A stretch of 64,000 nucleotides of DNA from Youhaiella tibetensis (GTDB lineage: Bacteria > Pseudomonadota > Alphaproteobacteria > Rhizobiales > Devosiaceae). Under the pieces are notes generated by a model. It was not told where the DNA came from. It was given only the letters and a program-made list of their open reading frames with translations, and did no database searches. Both the position numbers and the translations under genes were made by a program. Positions 42,780 to 52,493 of the stretch are shown piece after piece; the stretch's first letter is position 1; each line of letters opens with the position of its first letter. The DNA lies in contig NZ_CP041690.1 of the NCBI RefSeq assembly GCF_008000755.1, positions 310,001-374,000 on the forward strand, in the 5' to 3' direction.

Positions 42780-43700
42780 TTGACGAGAGGCCATCTCGCC
42801 ACAGCTATTCGCGCGAGTGTTCATGCCGCAGCCATCGCCGCTGCCGCGCTGGTACTCTTTGTGACTGTTAAGGCAACACCTGCCCAGGACACGATTCGGG
42901 TCGCCGAAATCGTGCCGGCCGTTACCTCCCACGCTCTGGCGATCGAGCGCCAGAAGCCGGTCATTGCCAGCTTCTCCGGTCCCATTACGCTGCGCGGCTC
43001 GATCGACGAGGTCGTGCCGGTCGCCAAGGCCCAGCCCAAGCTGACGCCTGAATTCCTCCAGGCCTATGTAGAACGTCAGAAGGCCCTGCGTTCGTTCAAT
43101 CACTTTGACGTGGCCCCCGAGGCCAAGCTCACCACCGAGGTGCTGCTCGGCTATATCGCCCGCCAGCAGAACCCGGCGCTCGCCGCCATCGACAAGGCGT
43201 CCACGAGCCAGAACACCGTGAGCGACGACGTGCTGGCGGCCTACGCCGCCGAAAAGTTCATGCCCACGGCCAAGAAGGTCAAACTCGCCGATGGCGAGCG
43301 CCTCTGCCTCACTCAGGCCATCTATCACGAAGCGCGCGGCGAGAGCGAACAGGGCCAGTGGGCCGTCGCCAACGTCATCATCAACCGCGCCTTCTCCAGC
43401 CGTTTCCCCTCGACCATCTGCGGCGTCGTCTTCCAGAACGCCCAGTCGGGCAAGCACCAGTGCCAGTTCTCGTTCGCCTGCGACGGCCGCTCGGACATGG
43501 GCACGGAGCGCCGCGCCTGGAAGCGTTCGATGGAAATCGCCGACGCCGCCTTTGCCGAATTCCAGCAGGGTAAGCGTCCGGGCGTTGTTCCCAAGTCGGC
43601 CCTCTACTACCACACCACTTCGGTCTCCCCGAACTGGTCGGCGACCTTCAGCCGCGTCGCCGCCATCGGCGCCCACATCTTCTACGCGCCCAACCGGTAA
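42780..43700 (+). CDS. Cell wall hydrolase, SleB/Hydrolase_2 family
   Basis: The 306-residue protein has a basic N terminus and signal-like helix (ASVHAAAIAAAALVLFVTVKATPAQ). Its C-terminal domain reads LCLTQAIYHEARGESEQGQWAVANVIINRAFSSRFPSTICGVVFQN, the SleB-type hydrolase with catalytic Glu in YHEARGE, followed by CQFSFACDG. It should cleave peptidoglycan in the periplasm. The start appears to be TTG 42780, since no ATG or GTG opens the signal peptide. Two short repeats with LTPEFLQAYVERQ and LTTEVLLGYIARQ precede the enzyme domain. A CtrA box upstream suggests cell-cycle timing. Confidence 0.87.
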   Translation: MTRGHLATAIRASVHAAAIAAAALVLFVTVKATPAQDTIRVAEIVPAVTSHALAIERQKPVIASFSGPITLRGSIDEVVPVAKAQPKLTPEFLQAYVERQKALRSFNHFDVAPEAKLTTEVLLGYIARQQNPALAAIDKASTSQNTVSDDVLAAYAAEKFMPTAKKVKLADGERLCLTQAIYHEARGESEQGQWAVANVIINRAFSSRFPSTICGVVFQNAQSGKHQCQFSFACDGRSDMGTERRAWKRSMEIADAAFAEFQQGKRPGVVPKSALYYHTTSVSPNWSATFSRVAAIGAHIFYAPNR

Positions 43701-43824
43701 GCCGGGCAGGGCGCCTCGCGCCCGCCTCCCATCCCATCATTATCCGCCGCGTCCCCGCCGCCTGCCTGTACGCCAAGGCGGCGTTCGGCACGCCGATTAT
43801 GTCGGCCCGGCCGGCTTGCCCCTA

Positions 43825-43842
43825 CTGCCATCGCACTGTCAT
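43825..43842 (+). promoter_or_regulatory. PHO box of phnMN
   Basis: CTGCCAT-CGCA-CTGTCAT matches the rhizobial PhoB consensus CTGTCAT-N4-CTGTCAT with one difference. It ends 50 bases before the phnM ATG, the usual distance for an activator site. Confidence 0.75.
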
Positions 43843-43892
43843 ACTGCCGGGATACGGGCAGTCCCCGACACGATTCATGGTTCCTTTCGAAA

Positions 43893-45035
43893 ATGTCCGC
43901 CTCCAGAGAACAGGTCTTCTCCAACGCCCGCCTCGTGCTAGCCGACGAGGAGGTCGGCGGCACCGTTCTCGTGCGTGACGGACTGATCGCCGACATTTCG
44001 GAAGGCTCGGCCGCTGGTGAGGATTTCGGCGGCGACTACCTGATTCCCGGCCTCATCGAGCTTCACACCGATCATCTCGAAAACCACTACGCCCCGCGTC
44101 CGGGCGTGGTCTGGAACCCTATTGCCGCCGTCCAGGCCCACGATGCCCAGGTCGCTTCCTCCGGCATCACCACCGTGCTCGACGCGCTGCGACTGGGTAC
44201 CGACGAGCAGACCGATGTCGATCACGCCGATATGCGGCACCTGGCCGATGCCATCGAGCAGGCCATGGCCGACGACCGCCTGCGCGCCGACCATTTCATC
44301 CACCTGCGCTGCGAGGTCTCCTCGCCCGATTGCCTGGAAGGCCTCGAGCTCTTCAAGGGCGATCCGCGCGTGCGCCTGGCCTCGCTCATGGACCACGCGC
44401 CCGGCCAGCGCCAGTTCGCCAGCCTGGCCGAATACGCCAAGTACTACCAGGGCAAGCTCAAGATGCCCGACGACGTGTTCCGCGCCTTCTGTGAACGCCG
44501 CATCGCCGAGTCGCAGGCCAATGCCCCGCGCAATCGCGCCGCCATCGCCGAGATCGCCAAGGAGCGCGGCATCGTGCTCGCCAGCCATGACGACGCTACC
44601 GAAGGCCATGTCGCCGAAGCGGTGGAGCAGGGCATCAGCGTCGCCGAATTCCCCACCACGCTGGAGGCCGCCCGCGCCTCCCACGAGGCCGGCCTCGCCG
44701 TCCTCATGGGCGCCCCCAATATCGTGCGCAACGGCTCGCACTCGGGCAACGTCTCGGCGCGCGAGCTGGCCGAGGCCGGCTATCTCGATATCCTCTCGTC
44801 CGACTACGTGCCCTTCTCGCTGATGCAGGCCGTGTTCTCGCTCAACGACAAGGTCGAGGCCATCAAGCTGCCCGAGGCCATTTCCCTGGTCACCAGCCGC
44901 CCGGCCGCCGCTGCCGGGTTCGATGACCGCGGCGAGATCGCCATCGGCAAGCGCGCCGACCTGGTGCGGGTGCGCCTCCACGAGGGCGTGCCGATCGTGC
45001 GCGCCGTCTACCGCCAGGGGCAGCGGGTGATATGA
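43893..45035 (+). CDS. phnM: Alpha-D-ribose 1-methylphosphonate 5-triphosphate diphosphatase
   Basis: PhnM belongs to the carbon-phosphorus lyase pathway and removes pyrophosphate from ribose 1-alkylphosphonate 5-triphosphate. The 380-residue amidohydrolase has the metal site LIPGLIELHTDHLENHYAPRPG, ASHDDATEGHV and SSDYVPFSLM. Length and motifs match PhnM. phnN follows with an ATGA overlap. A PHO box precedes the gene. The core lyase genes phnGHIJKL are not in this window, so they must lie elsewhere if present. Confidence 0.95.
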   Translation: MSASREQVFSNARLVLADEEVGGTVLVRDGLIADISEGSAAGEDFGGDYLIPGLIELHTDHLENHYAPRPGVVWNPIAAVQAHDAQVASSGITTVLDALRLGTDEQTDVDHADMRHLADAIEQAMADDRLRADHFIHLRCEVSSPDCLEGLELFKGDPRVRLASLMDHAPGQRQFASLAEYAKYYQGKLKMPDDVFRAFCERRIAESQANAPRNRAAIAEIAKERGIVLASHDDATEGHVAEAVEQGISVAEFPTTLEAARASHEAGLAVLMGAPNIVRNGSHSGNVSARELAEAGYLDILSSDYVPFSLMQAVFSLNDKVEAIKLPEAISLVTSRPAAAAGFDDRGEIAIGKRADLVRVRLHEGVPIVRAVYRQGQRVI

Positions 45036-45667
45036 CGCGCTCCGCCCCGGATAAGTCGCCCACGCGGGAGGACGCCGGGGCGACCGGCGCCTTCATCGCC
45101 GTGGTCGGCCCGAGCGGCTCGGGCAAGGATTCGATCATCAACTATGCCCGCGACCATCTCCTGGGCCGGCCCAACTTCGTCTTCCCGCGCCGCATCATCA
45201 CCCGCCAGGCCGATGCGCGCAGCGAGGATCACGACACCCTTACGATCGAGGCCTTCATCCAGACCAAGGCCCGCGGCGGCTTCGCCCTCGATTGGGAGGC
45301 GCATGGCCTGAGCTATGCCTTGCCCGCCAGCATCGATGATGACATCGCCGCCGGGCGCGTGGTCATCGTCAACACCTCCCGCGCCCTGGTGCCGGCCCTC
45401 GCCGCCCGCTACCGGCATCTGGTCGTGGTTTCCGTTTCCGCCCACCCCGATATCATCGCCCAGCGCCTCGCCAGCCGCGGCCGGGAGGATGCGGCCACCA
45501 TCGCCAGGCGCCTCAGCCGCATGCAGGTCGAGGAAAGCCTGCGCTCGGACGCCATCCTCATCGAGAACTCCGGCCCCATCGAAATGGCCGGCCAGCGCTT
45601 CGTCCACGTCCTCGAGGACGCCGCCCTCGATATCGAGGACGGCAAGGCCCGGCTCGGCGAGGACTAG
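45032..45667 (+). CDS. phnN: Ribose 1,5-bisphosphate phosphokinase
   Basis: PhnN phosphorylates ribose 1,5-bisphosphate to PRPP, recycling the sugar phosphate made in phosphonate breakdown. The 211-residue kinase has the P-loop VVGPSGSGKDSIIN and the guanylate-kinase-like core with RRIITRQ and VVIVNTSRALVP. Its start overlaps the phnM stop, so the two form an operon under the PHO box. The stop precedes the convergent regulator gene by three bases. Confidence 0.94.
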   Translation: MTRSAPDKSPTREDAGATGAFIAVVGPSGSGKDSIINYARDHLLGRPNFVFPRRIITRQADARSEDHDTLTIEAFIQTKARGGFALDWEAHGLSYALPASIDDDIAAGRVVIVNTSRALVPALAARYRHLVVVSVSAHPDIIAQRLASRGREDAATIARRLSRMQVEESLRSDAILIENSGPIEMAGQRFVHVLEDAALDIEDGKARLGED

Positions 45668-45670
45668 CCC

Positions 45671-46813
45671 CTAGGCCCCGTCCATCAGGGCCAGCATCAT
45701 CTCGCCCACGCTCCGCCCGCCCCCCGGTGGCCACACCAGCCGCAGCGGCAGCGCGTGCTCTTCCCCCAGCGGCACCCGTCCCAGGTCCCCCCGGATATTG
45801 CTCACCGAGGCTTCCGGCAGCACCGAGAGGAACCCGTGATGGAGGATGAGGTTGACGATCACGGGGATCGAGTCGATCTCGATCAGCGTGAGCTTTTCGC
45901 GCTGCGCCTCGCCCAGCGTGGCGTCGAGATAGCGCGTCACCGCCTGCCGCAGCCCGCTCTTGGGGCTGGGCACGGCAATCGGCATGCTGGTCAGCAGCGC
46001 CCCCAGGTCGCCGGCCGACTCGAGCGCCGCCTGCGTGCCCACCAGCGCCAGCGGCGACCAGTAGATCAGCCTCGCCTCGTATTCGGGCGGCACCGTTTCG
46101 ACATCGAGCATCGCCGCATCGAATCGCCCGCCCTTGAGCCCGGAGAGCAGTTCCTCCGCCGTCGTGCTCGAAACGAAGAGCGGCTGGCGCGGGCGCGCCT
46201 TGAGCCAGCGGGCCGTCAGGTCCGCGAGGAGCCGCGCCAGTTCGCTCTCGTAGCCGAGCGGGATCACCGAGCCGAGCCTTACCGTCGCCGCGCTCTTGCG
46301 GAACCGGTCCGTCGCCGCCCGCGACAGGCGCGCCCATACCGCCTCGAGTTCATGAACCAGCGCCAGCACCCGCTCGCCTTCCGCCGTCGGGCGCGAACCG
46401 GCGGTGCCCCGTTCGAGCAGGGGCGCGCCGACCACGCCTTCCAGCGCCGCCAGTTGCCGGGTGAGCTGCGGCTGCCCCAGGTCCAGCCGCTGCGCCGCCT
46501 TGCGCACGCTGCCCGCCTCGACCACCTCGGCGAACCGCCACAATGCATCCAGGCTCACTGTCCTGCGCCCCGCCTCGGGCAGCATTTCCGTGATGATGGC
46601 GGCCGCCTTTTCGATCTCGGGCGCCAGCCGCTGCGCCTCGAGCGTAAGCACCATCCCCGTGCCGGCGCGCTCGGCCAGCGTTACCGATATCTCGGCCTCC
46701 AGCCGCGCCATGGCCGCCGCCACGCTGCCCGGCGCCCGTTTGAGGTCGCGCGCCGCTCCGCGTATGCTGCGCGCCGCCAGCACGCGTTGGGCGATGACCA
46801 GGGTCGCGCTATC
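45671..46813 (-). CDS. LysR-type regulator with two tandem N-terminal HTH segments
   Basis: About 380 residues. Two LysR-like DNA-binding segments are seen in series: DSATLVIAQRVLAARSIRGAARDLKRAPGSVAAAMARLE, then VSLDALWRFAEVVEAGSVRKAAQRLDLGQPQLTRQLAALEGVVGAPLLERG. A substrate-binding domain follows (VRLGSVIPLGYESELARLL; SVLPEASVSNIRGDLGRVPL). Normal LysR proteins have one HTH and about 300 residues. The start is taken as TTG 46813 with AAAGAGG upstream; a TTG at 46855 is the alternative. It is divergent from the ammonia-lyase operon and is its likely regulator. Confidence 0.82.
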   Translation of the reverse strand, partial: DSATLVIAQRVLAARSIRGAARDLKRAPGSVAAAMARLEAEISVTLAERAGTGMVLTLEAQRLAPEIEKAAAIITEMLPEAGRRTVSLDALWRFAEVVEAGSVRKAAQRLDLGQPQLTRQLAALEGVVGAPLLERGTAGSRPTAEGERVLALVHELEAVWARLSRAATDRFRKSAATVRLGSVIPLGYESELARLLADLTARWLKARPRQPLFVSSTTAEELLSGLKGGRFDAAMLDVETVPPEYEARLIYWSPLALVGTQAALESAGDLGALLTSMPIAVPSPKSGLRQAVTRYLDATLGEAQREKLTLIEIDSIPVIVNLILHHGFLSVLPEASVSNIRGDLGRVPLGEEHALPLRLVWPPGGGRSVGEMMLALMDGA

Positions 46814-46881
46814 CAATGGGTGCCTCTTTTCTGGCCGCCTGTTTGTGCTGCCCAAACCGGCGGCATCTAGTGTTCAAGATT

Positions 46882-46893
46882 TGGGATATCCCA
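46882..46893. promoter_or_regulatory. Palindromic operator candidate in the divergent promoter region
   Basis: TGGGATATCCCA is a perfect 12-bp palindrome midway between the regulator and the ammonia-lyase-like gene. It is a candidate site for the double-HTH regulator. Confidence 0.5.
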
Positions 46894-46942
46894 GCTCGGA
46901 CTTTTATCCAATAGCGTGTCCATCAACAGGGAGCCAATTGTC

Positions 46943-48487
46943 ATGACCATCGCCGTAACCCCCGTAACCTTCGACGGAAAGCCGCTGAGCTTTGCGACGA
47001 TGGCGCGGGTCGGGTCGGGGCTCGCCGTGCCGCTTGCCGACCCCAAGGCGATGGAGCGTGTCGTGGCGGCCCGCGCCGTCATGGAAGAGCGCATCGCCCA
47101 CGGTGCGCCTGTCTATGGCGCCACCACCGGCGTCGGCGCCATGAAGGATATCGAGTGGTCCCCAGAGGACCTCGAGACCTACAACATGGGCCTGGTGCGC
47201 GCTCACCATTTCGGTACCGGCGCCCCGTTCCCCAATTCGGTCGTGCGCAACGCCATGGCCATCCGCGTCAATACCGCGCTCACTGGCCGCGTCGGCTGCT
47301 CGCCCGAACTGGTCGACACCTATCTGCGCCTGCTCTCGGCCGATGTCGTTCCGGTCGTCCGCCGCACCGGCTCGATCGGTTGCGCTGATATCGGCCTCAT
47401 GGGCCAGATCGGCGCCGTGCTCACCGGGGCAGGTGAGGCCATCTACCAGGGGCGGCGCCTATCGGCCGAGGCCGCGCTTGCCGAGGCGGGCCTCAAGCCC
47501 GTCCAGTTCGCCCCGCGCGACAGCCTCGCTTCCATCTCCATCAACGCGGTGGGTTATGCCGCCGCGGCCGGGGCCATGCGCGCCGCCGCCAGCGCCATGC
47601 GCGTGGCGCTGGCCACTGCCCTGATGACCGGCGGCGCCCTCGGCGCCTCGCGCGAGCCGTGGAAGGCCGTCGCCCATGTCGGCACCGAGCGCGAAGCGCT
47701 GATCGGCACCTGGCTGGTCGATGCCGTTGCCGGCTGGGAATGGCCCGTCGCCACCCATGTCCAGGATCCGCTCAGCCTGCGTATGATTCCCCAGGTCTTC
47801 GGCACCGCTTTCGAAGCCATGCTGGTCTCGGGTCGCACGATCCTGGCCGCCACCGGCCGCACCGATGACAACCCGGTCGTCGCCGGCGGCGAGGTGCTGA
47901 CCTCGGGCGGTTCGCTCCCGCTCGATGTCACGGTCTTCCTCCAGACCGCCCAGTTGGCCCTCGCTCACGCCGCGCGAAATTCCTTCAACCGTTGCGTGCT
48001 GCTCGGCAACGGCGTGCGCCGCGACCTGCCCATCAACCTGGTGGCGCCCGGCGCCATCGCCACCGGGTTCGGTCCCATCATCAAGCTGGCCGGCGAGCTT
48101 TTCGCCCGCGTGCATTCGATGTCGACTCCGATCTCCGCACAGGCCATGGTGGTGGCTGCCGGCATCGAGGACGAGGCGGCTTTCCTGCCCCTGGTCGTCG
48201 AGCGATTCGAGCGGCAGGTGCGCGCGTTGCGCCGCATGGCGGCGCTCGAAGCCCTGCTTTCGGCACAGGCCATGGATATTCTCGGCGATCGACCTGCCGG
48301 CGTGCCCGGCATGATCTACGAGATCGTTCGCGGCCATGCCGAGTTCTACCGGCTCGACCGTCCCCTCTCCGCGGAGGTCGAGGCCATCGAAAGCGACTTG
48401 GGTTCGGACGAGACCATCGGGAAACTTATTTCCCAAGCACCGTTACCCCAGTTGGACGACTTTTTCGCTCTGGGCCCCATTGCATAG
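46943..48487 (+). CDS. Ammonia-lyase homologue lacking the MIO triad; predicted ergothionase-type lyase
   Basis: The 514-residue protein (ATG 46943, GGGAG upstream) belongs to the histidine/phenylalanine ammonia-lyase superfamily. Conserved elements include VYGATTGVG (Tyr58), SISIN (Asn201) and VQDPLSLR. At the position of the Ala-Ser-Gly triad that cyclises to the MIO electrophile it has GSIG-Cys-Ala-Asp (147-149), so MIO cannot form. Tyr of canonical DPYSLR is Leu. Ergothionases are MIO-independent members that eliminate trimethylamine from ergothioneine to give thiourocanate. The neighbouring betaine importer, urocanase homologue and DUF917 gene support this role or its S-methyl variant. 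Ordinary HutH activity is unlikely. Confidence 0.8.
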   Translation: MTIAVTPVTFDGKPLSFATMARVGSGLAVPLADPKAMERVVAARAVMEERIAHGAPVYGATTGVGAMKDIEWSPEDLETYNMGLVRAHHFGTGAPFPNSVVRNAMAIRVNTALTGRVGCSPELVDTYLRLLSADVVPVVRRTGSIGCADIGLMGQIGAVLTGAGEAIYQGRRLSAEAALAEAGLKPVQFAPRDSLASISINAVGYAAAAGAMRAAASAMRVALATALMTGGALGASREPWKAVAHVGTEREALIGTWLVDAVAGWEWPVATHVQDPLSLRMIPQVFGTAFEAMLVSGRTILAATGRTDDNPVVAGGEVLTSGGSLPLDVTVFLQTAQLALAHAARNSFNRCVLLGNGVRRDLPINLVAPGAIATGFGPIIKLAGELFARVHSMSTPISAQAMVVAAGIEDEAAFLPLVVERFERQVRALRRMAALEALLSAQAMDILGDRPAGVPGMIYEIVRGHAEFYRLDRPLSAEVEAIESDLGSDETIGKLISQAPLPQLDDFFALGPIA

Positions 48488-48569
48488 CAATCGCGGGCTG
48501 GCCGTGCGGGCCGAAAACGTTAGGGTAGGCAACAGCTTGGCACCCGCCAAGAAAACACGGGAGTGCACT

Positions 48570-49481
48570 ATGCGACTGACCACCAAGATTCTCGGCGCCC
48601 TCACGGCGCTCGCGCTGACTGCGACTGCGGCCCAGGCCCAGGTCGTCGTCTCTTCCAAGATCGACACCGAAGGCGGTGTTCTGGGCAACATCATCCTGCA
48701 GGTCCTGCAGGCCAACCAGATCCCGGTCACCGACAAGATCCAGCTCGGCGCGACTCCCGTCGTGCGCGAAGCCATCACTGCCGGCCAGATCGATATCTAC
48801 CCGGAATACACCGGCAACGGCGCCTTCTTCTTCAACGAGGCCGACAAGCCCATCTGGAACAACGCCCAGCAGGGTTATGAAGAGGTCAAGAAGCTCGATT
48901 ACGACGCCAACAAGATCGTCTGGCTCGATCCGGCCCCGGCCAACAACACCTGGGCCATCGCCCTGCGCGACGACGTGGCGGGTCCGAACAACCTCAAGAC
49001 CCTCACCGATTTCGGCAAGTGGGTCGCCGGTGGCGGCCAGGTCAAGCTCGCCGCGTCCTCCGAGTTCGTGAACTCGCCGGCCGCGCTCCCGGCTTTCCAG
49101 ACCACCTATGGCTTTACCCTCAAGCCCGATCAGCTGATCACCCTTTCGGGTGGCGACACCGCCGCGACCATCGCCGCCGCCGCCCAGCAGACTTCGGGCG
49201 CCAACGCCGCCATGGTCTATGGCACCGATGGCGGCATCGCGCCCTCCAAGCTCACCGTGCTCGAGGACGACAAGGGCGTGCAGCCCGTCTACGAGCCCGC
49301 TCCGATCATCCGTGAAGCCGTGCTCCAGCAGTACCCGCAGATCGCGGACCTCTTGAAGCCCGTCTTCGCCAAGCTCGACCTCAAGACCCTTCAGGATCTC
49401 AACGGTCGCGTCCAGGTCGGCGGCGAGCCGGCCAGCGCCGTGGCTGCCGACTTCCTCAAGAGCAACGGCCTGATCAAGTAA
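48570..49481 (+). CDS. Quaternary-amine ABC importer, substrate-binding protein (OpuC/OsmF type)
   Basis: The 303-residue periplasmic protein has a signal peptide (MRLTTKILGALTALALTATAAQA) and the OpuAC-like domain: VVSSKIDTEGGVLGNIILQVLQ, GQIDIYPEYTGNGAFFF, WLDPAPANNTWAIALRDD. The family binds glycine betaine, choline, carnitine and related trimethylammonium compounds. EgtU, the ergothioneine-binding protein of the EgtUV importer, belongs to the same broad family, which fits this operon. Ligand cannot be read from sequence. A hairpin follows the gene. Confidence 0.88.
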   Translation: MRLTTKILGALTALALTATAAQAQVVVSSKIDTEGGVLGNIILQVLQANQIPVTDKIQLGATPVVREAITAGQIDIYPEYTGNGAFFFNEADKPIWNNAQQGYEEVKKLDYDANKIVWLDPAPANNTWAIALRDDVAGPNNLKTLTDFGKWVAGGGQVKLAASSEFVNSPAALPAFQTTYGFTLKPDQLITLSGGDTAATIAAAAQQTSGANAAMVYGTDGGIAPSKLTVLEDDKGVQPVYEPAPIIREAVLQQYPQIADLLKPVFAKLDLKTLQDLNGRVQVGGEPASAVAADFLKSNGLIK

Positions 49482-49504
49482 GGCCGCAAGTTCCCGACGA
49501 TCCC

Positions 49505-49529
49505 GGCGGGGAGGGTTTCTCTCCCCGCC
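49505..49529 (+). terminator. Intra-operon hairpin after the binding-protein gene
   Basis: GGCGGGGAG and CTCCCCGCC form a perfect 9-bp stem with a 7-base loop, 23 bases after the stop. No T-run follows, so it more likely stabilises or attenuates the transcript, giving more binding protein than permease. Confidence 0.55.
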
Positions 49530-49587
49530 CGACCATCCCGCCCGCGGATGGACCTTCCAACCACTTGCCTCAGGGAGCCCGCTGACG

Positions 49588-50773
49588 ATGGCCCAAAGCG
49601 TCGCCACAGCATTGCCGAAGCGGGCCGTAGCGGTGGACAAGCTCGGCGTCGTCATCGTCCTCATCATCGCCGCCGCCTGGCTCTTCCTGCCCTTTGCCGA
49701 CTTCAAGCCCAACCGCATCCTGCCGGGCGAGCCGCGCTCGATCTTTGCCGCGCTGCCCTTTGTGGAGGCCTCGATCCTGGCCCTGATCCTGGCGGTCTCG
49801 ATACCGGTGACGCTGTTCAGGACGCCCACGATCATCCGGCTCGTCCTGAGCTTTGTCGGCCTGGGCGCCCTCGCCATCTTCATCGGCAAGGCGGGCTACT
49901 ACCTGACGCCCGAAGGCGACAAGCTGGCGCGCATCGCGCCCGGCGCCGGCTTCTGGGTGTTTTCCGGCGCCTATGCGCTTCTGGCCGCCGATGCGCTGAC
50001 CCGCATGCGGCTCGGCCCCTGGCCCCGCATCGCCATCCTCGCTCTCGTGGCACTCGCCCTCGGCCTGCTCCTCTGGAGCGGCGCCTGGAACAGCCTCTCC
50101 ATCCTGAAGGAATATGCCAGCCGCGCCGATGCTTTCTGGCGCGAGGGTCGCACCCACGTCTTCCTCGCCTTCGGTTCGGTCATCGCGGCCATCGTGGTGG
50201 GCGTGCCGCTCGGCATCCTCTGCTATCGCCACCGGCGCCTGCGCACCGTCGTGCTCAACACCCTCAACGCCGTTCAGACCATTCCCTCGATCGCGCTTTT
50301 CGGCCTGCTGATCGCCCCGCTCGGGGCTCTCGCCGCCGCTGTCCCGGCTCTCGCCGCGCTCGGCGTCTCGGGCATCGGCATCGCTCCCGCCATGCTGGCG
50401 CTGTTCATCTATAGCCTGCTTCCGGTCGTCTCCAACACCGTGGTCGGCCTCGTGGGCGTGCCCGAAGCGGCCAATGACGCGGCGCGCGGCATGGGCATGA
50501 CCGATCGTCAGCGCCTGTTCTCGGTCGAGTTGCCGCTGGCCTTCCCGGTCATTCTCACCGGCATTCGCATCGTCCTCGTCCAGAACATTGGCCTCGCCAC
50601 CATTGCCGCGCTCATCGGCGGCGGCGGCTTCGGCGTCTTTGTTTTCCAGGGCATCGGCCAGACCGCCATGGACCTCGTGCTTCTCGGCGCCGTCCCCACG
50701 GTCGCCCTCGCTTTCGCCTCCGCGGTGGTGCTCGACGCCGTCGTCGAAATGGTGTCGACCAAGGAGCCTGCCA

Positions 50774-50781
<8 letters not shown>
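49588..50781 (+). CDS. Quaternary-amine ABC importer, permease with N-terminal extension
   Basis: The 397-residue inner-membrane protein has two parts. About residues 20-180 hold four or five extra helices (LGVVIVLIIAAAWLFLPFADF; PFVEASILALILAVSIPV; IIRLVLSFVGLGALAIFIG; IAILALVALALGLLLWSG). Residues from about 185 are an OpuCB-like permease with the coupling-helix motif VPEAANDAARGMGMTDRQRLFSVELPLAFPVILTGIR. The extension is absent from the second permease. It is coupled to the ATPase gene by an 8-base overlap. ATG 49588 follows AGGGAG. Confidence 0.88.
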
Positions 50782-51705
<924 letters not shown>

Positions 51706-51709
<4 letters not shown>

Positions 51710-52461
51710 ACTGGTCGCTCCTCATAAGGCTGGTCGTCCTGGCCCTGCTCGTGGCGTTTCTCGTCACGCCGCAGAGCTTCGCCTTCCTGCTCGAGCCGCT
51801 GACCAAGAACGGCCAGCCCGCCATCTATGATCGTGCCAGCCTCCTGAGCCTGACGCTGAGCCACCTGGCCATCACCTTTGCCGCCACCTTCGCCGCCACC
51901 ATCGTGGCCGTGGGCCTCGCCATCCTCGTCACGCGCCCCTTCGGCGCCGAGTTCCTGCCGCTTTCACGCAGCCTCGCCAATATCGGCCAGACTTTCCCGC
52001 CGGTCGCGGTGCTGGCGCTCGCCGTGCCTATCCTGGGTTTCGGCACCGCCCCCACGCTCGTCGCCCTCTTCCTTTACGGCCTGCTGCCGATCTTCGAGAA
52101 TTCCCTCACCGGCCTCACCACCCTTCCGCCCGCCGTCACCGAGGCGGCGCGCGGCATGGGCATGACCGGCACGCAGCGTCTCGTCCGCGTCGAGCTGCCG
52201 CTGGCCTTGCCGGTGATCCTGGGCGGAGTGCGCCTCTCGACCGTCATTTCGCTCGCCACCGCCACCATCGGCTCGACCGTTGCTGCGCCGACGCTGGGCG
52301 AAGTCATCATCGCCGGCCTCACCGCCAGCAACACGGCGCTGGTCCTGCAGGGCGGCGTCATCGTCGCCGTGCTCGCCGTCCTCATCTACGACGGGCTGTC
52401 CGCCCTCGAAAAATTCCTCACCGCCCGCACCGGCCGCGCCCAGCAGGAAGCCGCAGCCTAG
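51706..52461 (+). CDS. Quaternary-amine ABC importer, second permease
   Basis: The 251-residue permease (OpuCD-like) has six helices and the coupling motif LPPAVTEAARGMGMTGTQRLVRVELPLALPVILGGVR. It should pair with the extended permease to form the membrane channel. Its start overlaps the ATPase stop. A 32-base gap with TTAGGAG leads to the amidohydrolase gene. Confidence 0.9.
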
Positions 52462-52493
52462 GGCCCGTGAGCACTACTTAGGAGTATCCAGCC

